From Pelomonas sp. SE-A7 (lineage in GTDB: Bacteria > Pseudomonadota > Gammaproteobacteria > Burkholderiales > Burkholderiaceae_C): a DNA stretch of 64,000 nt. A program made the position numbers and the translations under genes. The DNA lies in assembly GCF_030345705.1 (NCBI RefSeq), contig NZ_JAUASW010000002.1, positions 819,500 to 883,499 on the forward strand, read 5' to 3'. Each line of letters begins with the position of its first letter. Position 1 is the first letter of the stretch. This document shows positions 50,954 through 58,302 of this stretch, one piece after another. The notes under the pieces were generated by a model. It saw nothing but the letters and a program-made list of their open reading frames with translations, had not been told where the DNA came from and searched no databases.

Positions 50954-52381
50954 TCATGGGCGCAGCAGCGGCAGCGGAAAGCTGGCCAGGCTGGCATGGC
51001 CGCGCTTGGAGAGGGCCTGCACGCCGAAGACCAGATTGTCTTTGGACACCGGCAGCCGGACTTTGGTCACGTCCTTGCCCAGCTCGCGCGACTGCTGCCA
51101 CGCGACCGAATCGGTATTGCGCCAGACCACACGGTAGCCGGCCAGCTCGGGCTCAAGGTTGGGCGACCAGCTGAGCGTGCTGTCGTTGCTCAGCTCGCTG
51201 GCATCCAGCCTCACATTGCGCGGCGCGGCCGGCGCCAGGGCCAGCGTGGCCAGGCCGGCCGCATTGACCCGGGCCACGTCGGCCACGTAGGCGAAGTCGA
51301 CGAACTCGGGCAGGTCGCCATAGACCTTGCCGTTCTCGCTGCGCAGGTTCTGGTGCTGGTGGGCGAAGTCCTCGAAGGGCTCGCTGATGCGCACGGCCGG
51401 GTAGCCGTTCTCAAGGAAGGGGATGTGGTCGCCGCCGCGCAGGTAGCGGTCACGGCGCTGGATCAGGTTGACCGTGAAGCCGGGCAGATAGCGTTCGCCG
51501 GCCTGCTTCAGATGCCGGCCCAACTGGTGCGTCGGCAGGTCCAGCGTGCCGCCGGCCATCACCAGCGGCTGTATCTCCTTGCGCAGCGCCTCCTGGGCCT
51601 TGAGCTCAACCTCGCTGGCATTTGCACGCGGCGCGGCCGTCAGTTGACGCAACAGCGGGTCCAGCCCATCGGCGAAAAGGCGCAGCTGCTTGGGGTCGTG
51701 CTGGCCGGCGTCGCCGCGCGAGCTGCCGATGATGTCGTTGGTGATCATGGCCTCGACCTGCAGGCCCTTGAGCCGCGCCTGGCGGGCCCAGTGCCGCGCG
51801 CCCAGCAGGCCCTGCTCCTCGCCGGCCACGGCGATGAAGACCAGGGTCGCGTCGTAGGAGCGCCTGGCCATGGCGCAGGCCAGCTCCATCACCACGGCCG
51901 TGCCCGAGGCATCGTCATTGGCGCCCGGCGCTTCGCCGACGGCGTCCATCACATTGCCATTGCGCGAGTCGTAGTGGCCGCTGATGACCAGCAGCCTGTC
52001 CTTGGACGCCGCCGAGCTGCCAGGCAAGGTGGCGACCACGTTGACCACGGTGGTCGGCTTGGGCACCCGGTTGCCGGGCGGCTCGATGAACTCGTCCATC
52101 TCGACCTGCAGGCGTCCACCGGCGGCCCGCGAGCAGGCCTGCAGCTCGCGCTGTATCCAGCGCCGCGCGGCACCAATGCCGCGGGTCTCGGACTCGGTAT
52201 CCGACAAGGTATGGCGGGTGCCGAAGCCGACCAGGCTGCGGATGCGCTGCTCGATCCGCTGGGCCGAGACATCGACCAGCAATTGCTGCACTGCGGGATC
52301 GAGGGCGTCGGCCGCTCGGGCCGGGCCTGTGATGGCCATCAGCACGGCAACAAACAGAGCGGCAGGCAGTCGTGTCTTCAT
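50954..52381 (-). CDS. M28-family exported zinc aminopeptidase
   Basis: Exported peptidase of 475 aa. A signal peptide (to GPARA) is followed by the M28 domain with two-zinc ligands in ISGHYDSR (His, Asp), GANDDASG (Asp), VAGEEQGLLG (catalytic Glu and ligand Glu), TNDIIG (Asp) and RGGDHIPF (His). The C-terminal 90 residues (APRNVRLDASELSNDSTLSW, YRVVWRNTD) look like a fibronectin III module. Probably releases amino acids from extracellular peptides. First gene of a pair with DUF2785. Confidence 0.92.
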   Translation of the reverse strand: MKTRLPAALFVAVLMAITGPARAADALDPAVQQLLVDVSAQRIEQRIRSLVGFGTRHTLSDTESETRGIGAARRWIQRELQACSRAAGGRLQVEMDEFIEPPGNRVPKPTTVVNVVATLPGSSAASKDRLLVISGHYDSRNGNVMDAVGEAPGANDDASGTAVVMELACAMARRSYDATLVFIAVAGEEQGLLGARHWARQARLKGLQVEAMITNDIIGSSRGDAGQHDPKQLRLFADGLDPLLRQLTAAPRANASEVELKAQEALRKEIQPLVMAGGTLDLPTHQLGRHLKQAGERYLPGFTVNLIQRRDRYLRGGDHIPFLENGYPAVRISEPFEDFAHQHQNLRSENGKVYGDLPEFVDFAYVADVARVNAAGLATLALAPAAPRNVRLDASELSNDSTLSWSPNLEPELAGYRVVWRNTDSVAWQQSRELGKDVTKVRLPVSKDNLVFGVQALSKRGHASLASFPLPLLRP

Positions 52382-52538
52382 ACGAACTCCGGAACTGGCG
52401 TCGCGGCGATTCTGTCAGTCGTCCGCACAAGGCCCAGTCCTCTTGTGCGCCCCGCGTCCTTGGCCTACCCTGGCCGCAGGCCGGGTCTAGCTAGCTAGGG
52501 CCCCGCAAAGCTTGGGTCAGCAGACTAAGGAGCACACC

Positions 52539-54644
52539 ATGTCCAACCCCAGCAACGGCTCCCAAGGGAGCGCCAACCACGGCAGCCCAGGCAGCGCCGG
52601 CGGTTCCCACCCAGGGCTTGCGGCCATCCGCAGCCTGGCCCTGGTAGGACCGGCCGGCGCAGGCAAGACCACCCTGGTCGAGGCCCTGCTGCACCAGGCC
52701 GGCGCGATTGCAACGCCCGGCAGCATCGAACGCGGCAGCACGGTCAGCGACAACGACCCGCTAGAGAAGCGAATGCAGCATTCGCTGCAGGCCTCGCTGC
52801 TGCACATGCAGCATGGCGGCATACGCATTCACGCCATAGACACGCCCGGCGCCCCGGATTTCACCGGCCAGTCGCTGCCGGCCCTGGAAGCGGCCGACAC
52901 GGCCGTGGTCGTGATCAATGCGCAGAACGGCATCGAGCTGATGGCCTCCCGTTTGATGGACACGGCGAAAGCCCGTGGCCTGTGCCGGCTGGTCGTGGTC
53001 AACCGCATCGATGCGCCCGGGGTCAAGCTGCCCGAGCTGCTGGAGCAGCTGCGCGAGAGCTTCGGCCGCGAATGCCTGCCGCTGAACCTGCCCGCCGGCA
53101 ATGCCAGCCGGGTGCAGGACTGCTTCTTCAGCCGCGAGGGCGAGGCCGATTTCTCGTCGGTCGCGGCGGCCCACCAGGCCTTGGTGGAGCAAGTGGTCGA
53201 GGTGGACTCGGACTTCGTCGACCGCTATCTCAACGAGGGCGACGTGGACCCGCGCGAGCTGCATGCGCCGCTGGAACAGGCGCTGCGTGAAGGCCACCTG
53301 ATCCCGGTCTGCTTCTGCTCGGCCAAGACCGGCGCCGGCGTGGCCGAGTTGCTGGACGTGATCGAGCGACTGCTGCCCAACCCCGGCGAAGGCAATCCGC
53401 CGCAGTTCCTGGTCGGCGAGGGGCCCGAGGCCCAGCCGCTGCAGATCGCGCCCGACCCCGAGGCCCATGTGGTCGCCCATGTCTTCAAGATCAACGCCGA
53501 CCCCTACCTCGGCAAGCTGGGGCTGATGCGGGTCCATCAGGGCACGCTCAAGCGGGGCGCCCAGCTGTTCGTCGGCCATGCTCGCAAGCCCTTCAAGGTC
53601 GCCCATCTGTTCATGCTGCAAGGCAAGGAGCACGTAGAGGTCGACCAGGCATTGCCAGGCGAGCTCTGCGCCATCGCCAAGGTGGACGAGCTGCAGTACG
53701 ACGCCGTGCTGCATGACGCGCAAGAGGACGAGCACATCCATCTGAAGCCACTGGAGTTCCCGGTGCCGGTCCATGGCCTGGCGATCACGCCGGCCCGCCA
53801 TGGCGACGAGCAGCGGCTGTGGGAGATCCTGATGCGGCTTGTTGACGAAGACCCCTGCCTCAAGGTCGAGCGCACCGGCACGACCAACGAGACCGTGGTC
53901 TACGGCCTGGGCGAGCTGCACCTGCGCATGCTGCTGGACCGGCTGCGCGAGACCTACAAGTTCGAGGTCAACACCCAGCCGCCGCGCATCGCCTATCGGG
54001 AGACGATTTCCAGCCCGGCCGAGGGCCATTTCCGGCACAAGAAGCAGTCCGGCGGCGCCGGCCAGTTCGGGGAGGTCTACCTGCGGGTGGAACCGCTGGA
54101 GCGCGGTGGCGGCTACCAGTTCGTCGACGCGGTCAAGGGCGGCACCATCCCGGGCCAGTTCATGCCGGCGGTCGAAAAGGGCGTGCGGGCCGCGATGGAG
54201 AGCGGCGTGGTCTCGGGCAATCCACTGGTCGACGTCAAGATCACCGTGTTCGACGGCAAGCACCATTCGGTGGACAGCAAGGAAATTGCCTTCTTCACCG
54301 CCGGCAAGCGGGCGCTGATGGCGGCGGTGCGCGAAGCCCGGCCGCTGGTGCTGGAGCCCATAGTCCAGATCGAGATCAGCGCGCCGGATCACGCCATCGG
54401 CGACATCACCGGCGACCTGGCCTCGCGGCGCGGCCAGGTCAACGGGACACGCTCGACCGTGCCTGGCATGCTGACCGTGCAGGGGCTGGCGCCACTGGCC
54501 GAGCTGGCGGCCTACCAGAACCGGCTCAACGCCATGACCAGCGGCCAGGGACGCTACACGGTGGCGCTGTCGCACTACGAGGCCGTGCCGCCCAATACCC
54601 AGTCGGCCATGGTGTCGGCCTACCGAAGCCAGGAAGAGGAGTAG
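52539..54644 (+). CDS. Elongation factor G-like GTPase (second EF-G paralogue type)
   Basis: Translational GTPase family protein of 701 aa with the EF-G domain order. A Gly/Ser/Asn-rich N-terminal extension of about 25 residues precedes the P-loop G37-PAGAGKTT45. G3 is DTPGAPDF and G4 is NRID in place of the usual NKxD. Domains III-V include LGELHLRMLLDRLRETYKFE and QSGGAGQFGEVYLRVEP, with no clear match to the canonical EF-G loop sequences. It belongs to the EF-G-like (FusA2-type) group whose role is uncertain. AAGGAG lies 6 nt before the ATG. No ribosomal genes flank it, unlike the main fusA. Confidence 0.88.
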   Translation: MSNPSNGSQGSANHGSPGSAGGSHPGLAAIRSLALVGPAGAGKTTLVEALLHQAGAIATPGSIERGSTVSDNDPLEKRMQHSLQASLLHMQHGGIRIHAIDTPGAPDFTGQSLPALEAADTAVVVINAQNGIELMASRLMDTAKARGLCRLVVVNRIDAPGVKLPELLEQLRESFGRECLPLNLPAGNASRVQDCFFSREGEADFSSVAAAHQALVEQVVEVDSDFVDRYLNEGDVDPRELHAPLEQALREGHLIPVCFCSAKTGAGVAELLDVIERLLPNPGEGNPPQFLVGEGPEAQPLQIAPDPEAHVVAHVFKINADPYLGKLGLMRVHQGTLKRGAQLFVGHARKPFKVAHLFMLQGKEHVEVDQALPGELCAIAKVDELQYDAVLHDAQEDEHIHLKPLEFPVPVHGLAITPARHGDEQRLWEILMRLVDEDPCLKVERTGTTNETVVYGLGELHLRMLLDRLRETYKFEVNTQPPRIAYRETISSPAEGHFRHKKQSGGAGQFGEVYLRVEPLERGGGYQFVDAVKGGTIPGQFMPAVEKGVRAAMESGVVSGNPLVDVKITVFDGKHHSVDSKEIAFFTAGKRALMAAVREARPLVLEPIVQIEISAPDHAIGDITGDLASRRGQVNGTRSTVPGMLTVQGLAPLAELAAYQNRLNAMTSGQGRYTVALSHYEAVPPNTQSAMVSAYRSQEEE

Positions 54645-54689
54645 TACCTCGGGGCAAGGCCTGGTGAACGGAGCTTTATCATTGAGGCC

Positions 54690-55289
54690 ATGTCTTCCGC
54701 GCTCCGCGACGTTGCCCAGGTCCGTCTGGACAACGCCCTGCTCCTCTTCGAGGAGTTCGTCTCCGCCACCGTCAAGCACCCCGATGCCGCCGCGCTGCGC
54801 GGCCTGGAGCGGCGCTTTGCCGAGCGTCTGCAGATCCAGCCCAGCTACTGGAGCCAGATCAAGAGCCGCTCGCGCCAGATCGGCGAACGGCTAGCGCGGC
54901 AGTTCGAGCAGCTGTGCCACAAGCCCCAGGGCTGGATGGATCAGGAGCACAAAGCCCTGGCCAGCCCAGGCCTGGCTGATCAAGATCCCTTGCCCAACCT
55001 GCCGCAGGACGACGACGAACGCTTCATCGTCGGCCTGGTGCTGACCTACTACCGGCGCCACCCGCAACGCGCCCGTACCCGGCTGCTGGACCTGCTGGGC
55101 GAAGTGCTAACGCCGGGCACGGCCTCCACACCCTCGCTGGCCGCAAGCCCAGCAGCCATCGCGGCTGCAGCCGGCAAGCCCCTGCCGCCGGCCTCGAGCC
55201 GAAGCCCGGCGGCGGCTCCCGCCTCCGACATGGACGATTGGCGCCGACTGCAGCAGGGCATCGCTCCGCTCAAGGGCAAGAAGAAGTAG
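54690..55289 (+). CDS. Putative DNA-binding protein of unknown function
   Basis: Protein of 199 aa, not firmly recognised. Residues about 10-75 (VRLDNALLLFEEFVSATVKH, then FAERLQIQPSYWSQIKSRSR and QIGERLARQFEQLC) read like a Cro/CI-type helix-turn-helix, with the SYWSQIKSRSR segment as recognition helix. An acidic middle (NLPQDDDERFIVGLVLTYYR) and a low-complexity Ala/Pro/Ser linker lead to a Lys-rich end (GKKK). It lies 45 bp after the EF-G-like gene and just before the AT-rich island with nested inverted repeats, which may be its binding region. Confidence 0.7.
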   Translation: MSSALRDVAQVRLDNALLLFEEFVSATVKHPDAAALRGLERRFAERLQIQPSYWSQIKSRSRQIGERLARQFEQLCHKPQGWMDQEHKALASPGLADQDPLPNLPQDDDERFIVGLVLTYYRRHPQRARTRLLDLLGEVLTPGTASTPSLAASPAAIAAAAGKPLPPASSRSPAAAPASDMDDWRRLQQGIAPLKGKKK

Positions 55290-55306
55290 GACCTCCCCCT
55301 AACTTG

Positions 55307-55368
55307 TTTATCTGGTTAGATAAAAAGTACTTGCGCAAGATAATCATTTGTTTATCATTCGCGCAAGT
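55307..55368. promoter_or_regulatory. Nested inverted repeats in the AT-rich island
   Basis: TTTATCT-GGTT-AGATAAA (55307-55324) is followed by ACTTGCGC (55329-55336) and its exact complement GCGCAAGT (55361-55368). Inside this second pair sits a third: GATAA (55339-55343) and TTATC (55352-55356). Four TTATC/GATAA half-sites within about 50 bp suggest a cooperative operator. Confidence 0.6.
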
Positions 55369-55504
55369 TGCGGCGTGGTTCACCGCAGCGACAAGACAAG
55401 TCCTCTTCCCAACCCGGGGCCTGCCCCGCTGAGATCGGCATCGAGAAGCGCCTGAACCGGCGCGACGCGATCACCGCCTCGGCCACCGCAGCGCCCCTGC
55501 CGCC

Positions 55505-55536
55505 GACCGGCGCGCCCGAACGGGCGCAACCCGGTC
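55505..55536 (+). promoter_or_regulatory. Strong RNA hairpin upstream of the 60-aa gene
   Basis: GACCGG-C-GCGCCCG-AA-CGGGCGC-AAC-CCGGTC gives 13 base pairs interrupted by a small internal loop. There is no T run after it, so a structured leader or part of a small RNA is likelier than a terminator. Confidence 0.5.
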
Positions 55537-55667
55537 AGGCGAGACCGATGGTTCTGGCCCGCCTCTGGGGCCGCGTTTCTTTTTCCGTTTCAAACGCTGT
55601 GACGTCCGCAGTGGCGCTGCCGCATGGTCCAACGCAACGCGAGCCCCGTCTCGCTCAGGAGATTTCT

Positions 55668-55850
55668 ATGCCCCAGTTCACCTCACCCCGCGCCAACGGC
55701 CTGCGCCTGAACAAACCGCGCAATCCGCTGGTAGGCCCGGCCCTGATGCGTCAGGCCGGCCGTCATGGCAGCGGGGCCCAGCGCCAGCAGGCGCAGCAAC
55801 GACTGCACCAAGAACTGAAGCTGCTCGGCCAGCCCGACCGCAGCCCGTGA
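55668..55850 (+). CDS. Small basic protein of unknown function (60 aa)
   Basis: A 60-aa protein beginning MPQFTSPRANGLRLNKPRNP and ending ELKLLGQPDRSP. It is rich in Arg, Gln and Pro with no signal or membrane segment; residues 30-50 (GSGAQRQQAQQRLHQELKLL) should form an amphipathic helix. CAGGAG lies 7 nt before the ATG, and coding-like third-position GC is present. Not recognised; it could bind RNA or DNA by its charge. The gene is followed by a hairpin and a second small gene. Confidence 0.55.
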   Translation: MPQFTSPRANGLRLNKPRNPLVGPALMRQAGRHGSGAQRQQAQQRLHQELKLLGQPDRSP

Positions 55851-55858
55851 AACCCTAG

Positions 55859-55884
55859 GTCCGATACGAGCGACTCGTGCGGAC
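55859..55884 (+). promoter_or_regulatory. Hairpin between the two small genes
   Basis: GTCCG-AT-ACGAG-CGA-CTCGT-G-CGGAC: a two-part stem of 10 pairs with a small internal loop and a CGA apical loop. It ends 20 nt before the start codon of the 68-aa gene and close to its GGAGAG ribosome site, so it may affect translation or mark an RNA processing site. Confidence 0.5.
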
Positions 55885-55904
55885 CGGACCGGAGAGTCCC
55901 CATC

Positions 55905-56111
55905 ATGTTGAGACGCGATGATTCCCTGCTCGGCGTTCCCGATCCTGCCGAGGTTCATGCCGCCTGGAAGCGGCGCTTTGCCGGCCTGCTGTTCAAGCTG
56001 AGGCCTGCACAACGGCAGGCGAAGCACTCGCCCGCCGCCGAGGCCTGCGCTCCCGAAGGCGCACTGCTTTCCGACGAGGTGCTGGCCCGTCTGCCCAAGG
56101 GGCTGACATGA
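55905..56111 (+). CDS. Small protein of unknown function (68 aa)
   Basis: A 68-aa protein beginning MLRRDDSLLGVPDPAEVHAA and ending LSDEVLARLPKGLT. GGAGAG lies about 8 nt upstream. A central basic helix (WKRRFAGLLFKLRPAQRQAK) is flanked by acidic ends, without signal or membrane segments. Not recognised. It lies 54 bp after the 60-aa gene on the same strand, and the HDOD gene follows 117 bp later, so all three may form one transcript. Confidence 0.55.
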   Translation: MLRRDDSLLGVPDPAEVHAAWKRRFAGLLFKLRPAQRQAKHSPAAEACAPEGALLSDEVLARLPKGLT

Positions 56112-56228
56112 GTCCCCCGTCGAATGCCGTGATGAAGTTCATGGCCCTGCTGTTGCTGCTGCTGGCCGCGCTCAGAATGGCGGCCGGCGAGCCGATATAC
56201 GATCAAGCGCAACCGGCCAAAGCCAGCC

Positions 56229-57071
56229 ATGAACCAGCCCCCGCATGCCAGTCCCCTGCACCAGGCCCTGCCGGACCTGGCGCGCTGGACCGGCTTCTTC
56301 CGCAACGCGGAGATCCCGGTGCTGGCGGCAACCGCCGAGTCGCTTGAGCTGATGCGGGCCAACGAGGACGACGTCGACGCCAACATGCTCGGCGAGCTGA
56401 TCTCCACCGATCCGCTGATGTCCTTGAAGGTCCTGGCCTATGCGGCAGCGCATCGCAGCAGCCGTCTGGTCACCGACGCAGAAACCGTGACCGCGGCCCT
56501 GGTGCTGATGGGCATTCCGCCCTTCTTCCGCGCCTTCGGGCCGCAGCCGACGGTGGAGAGCTGGCTGGCCGACCGGCCCGATGCGCTCGAAGGCCTGCAG
56601 CGCGTGCTGCGCCGTGCCGATAGGGCCTCGCGCTTCGCCCTGGGCTTCGCCGCCCACCGGCTCGATCCCGACGCGGCCGTGGTCTACAGCGCCGCCTTGC
56701 TGCATGACTTTGCCGAGATGCTGCTGTGGCTGCATGCGCCGGACCTGGCGCTGGAGATCCGGAACCGTCAGCGCGCCGACCGCTCGCTGCGCAGCGCCGA
56801 AGTCCAGCAGGCGGTGTTGAACATCGAGCTGGGCGACCTGGAGCAGTCGCTGATGCAGACCTGGCGGCTGCCCGAGTTGCTGACCCAGATCACCGACGAC
56901 AAGCATGGCCACGATCCTCGTGTGCTTAGCGTGCGCCTGGCCGTCCGCCTGGCCCGGCACTCTGCCGATGGCTGGAGCGACGCCGCCCTGCCCGACGACA
57001 TACGAGACATTAGCCAACTGCTCAATCTGGACCTGGCGGCCACCGAGCGGCTGCTGCACGAGTTCGACTGA
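56229..57071 (+). CDS. HDOD-domain signalling protein
   Basis: Single HDOD domain protein (280 aa) of the HD-related output family with degenerate phosphohydrolase residues. Recognisable parts are MLGELISTDPLMSLKVLAYA, VTAALVLMGIPPFFRAF, and VVYSAALLHDFAEMLLWLHA. HDOD proteins act in stress and cyclic-di-GMP-linked signalling through protein contacts. The stop overlaps the next start as TGATG, so the methyltransferase is translationally coupled to it. Confidence 0.88.
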   Translation: MNQPPHASPLHQALPDLARWTGFFRNAEIPVLAATAESLELMRANEDDVDANMLGELISTDPLMSLKVLAYAAAHRSSRLVTDAETVTAALVLMGIPPFFRAFGPQPTVESWLADRPDALEGLQRVLRRADRASRFALGFAAHRLDPDAAVVYSAALLHDFAEMLLWLHAPDLALEIRNRQRADRSLRSAEVQQAVLNIELGDLEQSLMQTWRLPELLTQITDDKHGHDPRVLSVRLAVRLARHSADGWSDAALPDDIRDISQLLNLDLAATERLLHEFD

Positions 57072-57694
57072 TGGCCGGTCCCAGCATCGAGTTCTGGCAG
57101 CAGCGCTTCGAGACCGGCCAGACCGGCTGGGACAGAGGCGCGCCCCATCCGCAATTGCAGCGATGGCTGGACGCCGGCCTGCTCCAGCCTGGCCATAGCG
57201 TGCTGGTACCGGGCTGCGGGCGAGGACATGAGCTGGTGCCGCTGGCCCGCGCCGGCTTGCTGGTGCGCGGCCTGGACTACACGCCGGCAGCGGTCGTCGA
57301 AGCCCGGTCGCGTGTCGAAGCAGCGGGACTCCATGCATCGCAGGCTGCGGTCGAGCAAGCCGATGTGCTGCAGTGGCAAGCATCGCAGATGCTGGATCGC
57401 ATCTACGAGCAGACCTGCCTTTGCGCCCTACATCCCGACCATTGGCTGGCCTATGCCGCGCAACTGCATACCTGGCTGAAACCCGGAGGCCTGCTGCTGG
57501 GCCTGTTCATGCAGGCGCGGCGAGACAGCGCGGCCGAAGGCCGGGTCGAAGGGCCGCCCTACCACCTGGACATCAACGCGGTCAGGGCCCTGTTCCCGTC
57601 GGACCGCTGGGACTGGCCGGCACCGCCCTATGCCGCCGAGCCACATTCGCAAGGCTGGGCCGAGCTGGCCGTCGTGCTGACCAAGCGCGGCTGA
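57071..57694 (+). CDS. SAM-dependent methyltransferase, thiopurine methyltransferase family
   Basis: Class I methyltransferase of 207 aa. FWQQRFETGQTGWDRGAPHP is the TPMT family opening, VLVPGCGRGHELVPLARAGL the SAM-binding motif I, and GLDYTPAAVVEA motif II. Bacterial TPMT-like enzymes methylate selenium, tellurium or thiol compounds, so detoxification is likely; the substrate is not shown. Coupled to the HDOD gene by TGATG. It ends 1 bp from the convergent regulator gene. Confidence 0.9.
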   Translation: MAGPSIEFWQQRFETGQTGWDRGAPHPQLQRWLDAGLLQPGHSVLVPGCGRGHELVPLARAGLLVRGLDYTPAAVVEARSRVEAAGLHASQAAVEQADVLQWQASQMLDRIYEQTCLCALHPDHWLAYAAQLHTWLKPGGLLLGLFMQARRDSAAEGRVEGPPYHLDINAVRALFPSDRWDWPAPPYAAEPHSQGWAELAVVLTKRG

Positions 57695-57695
57695 T

Positions 57696-58178
57696 TCAGA
57701 CCGGCACGGCCGTCGTGCCCTTGACCCGATCCAGCATGAAGCTGGTCTTGCAGTCCTGCACGCTGGGATGCTTGAGCAGGGTCTCGCTGATGAAGCGCGC
57801 GTAATGCGCCATGTCCTGCACCAGTACCCTCAGCAGGTAGTCCATCTCACCGGTGAGGGCCGCGCATTCGACCACTTCGGGCCAGGTCTGCACCGCCGCG
57901 CGGAACAGGTCCATGGGGTTGCGCTTGTGGGTCTCGGTGTGCTTTTCCAGGCGCACGTTGATGTAGGCCGTCAGCCCAAGGCCGACCTTCTCGGCGGCTA
58001 CCAGGGCGACATAGGCGGCGATCACGCCGGACTCCTCCAGCCGCCTGACCCGCCGCAGCACGGCCGACGCCGACAGCCCGACCTCCGCGCCCAAGGCGTC
58101 ATACGTCACGCGGCCATCGACCTGCAACGCTCTCAGAATGCGCCGATCTATCGCATCGACCTGGGTTGACTGCTCCAT
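57696..58178 (-). CDS. Lrp/AsnC-family transcriptional regulator
   Basis: Lrp-type regulator of 160 aa. The N-terminal helix-turn-helix is VDAIDRRILRALQVDGRVTY with SASAVLRRVRRLEESGVI; the C-terminal RAM ligand-binding domain contains VECAALTGEMDYLLRVLVQD. It is divergent from hpd with 124 bp between starts, and two matching palindromes lie in that gap. It most likely senses an aromatic amino acid or its keto acid and controls hpd and itself. Confidence 0.93.
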   Translation of the reverse strand: MEQSTQVDAIDRRILRALQVDGRVTYDALGAEVGLSASAVLRRVRRLEESGVIAAYVALVAAEKVGLGLTAYINVRLEKHTETHKRNPMDLFRAAVQTWPEVVECAALTGEMDYLLRVLVQDMAHYARFISETLLKHPSVQDCKTSFMLDRVKGTTAVPV

Positions 58179-58190
58179 GTGGTGGAGTTT

Positions 58191-58246
58191 TGCAGGATTA
58201 CTGCGCAATGACCAGTGACGACGCCAAACTTCGCAGGATTCCTGCG
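58191..58246. promoter_or_regulatory. Paired Lrp-type palindromes in the hpd promoter region
   Basis: TGCAGGATTACTGCG at 58191-58205 and CGCAGGATTCCTGCG at 58232-58246. Each is a 15-bp site with arms GCAG..CTGC around GAT/T, the second a perfect palindrome. They are 41 bp apart, about four helical turns, as expected for cooperative binding by an octameric Lrp-type protein. Confidence 0.75.
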
Positions 58247-58302
58247 GACCCCAGTCCCTAAAGTCTTGCCCTAGCTCAAACCAACCGCAGGAGTCATTCG
58301 CG

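Larger units (their letters stand above)
55290..55667. other. 378-bp gene-poor region with AT-rich island and hairpins
   Basis: No convincing gene lies here. 55300-55370 is the most AT-rich stretch in the window and holds nested inverted repeats. 55505-55536 forms a 13-bp RNA hairpin. 55577-55595 is pyrimidine-rich. The region ends in a good ribosome site (CAGGAG) for the 60-aa gene at 55668. A frame open from 55368 into that gene has no ribosome site and unconvincing composition. Best read as promoter plus a long structured leader or a small RNA. Confidence 0.5.

Noticed and set aside
55368..55667. Upstream extension of the 60-aa gene to a 160-aa frame
   Set aside because: No ribosome site, crosses a strong hairpin, and its residues look like non-coding translation; the internal ATG at 55668 has a good ribosome site.
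56108..56347. 79-aa frame with a hydrophobic start (MSPPSNAVMKFMALLLLLL), ATGA-coupled to the 68-aa gene
   Set aside because: Its second half is an out-of-frame reading of the HDOD gene and the first half has no ribosome site of its own. A short membrane peptide cannot be ruled out, but support is too weak.
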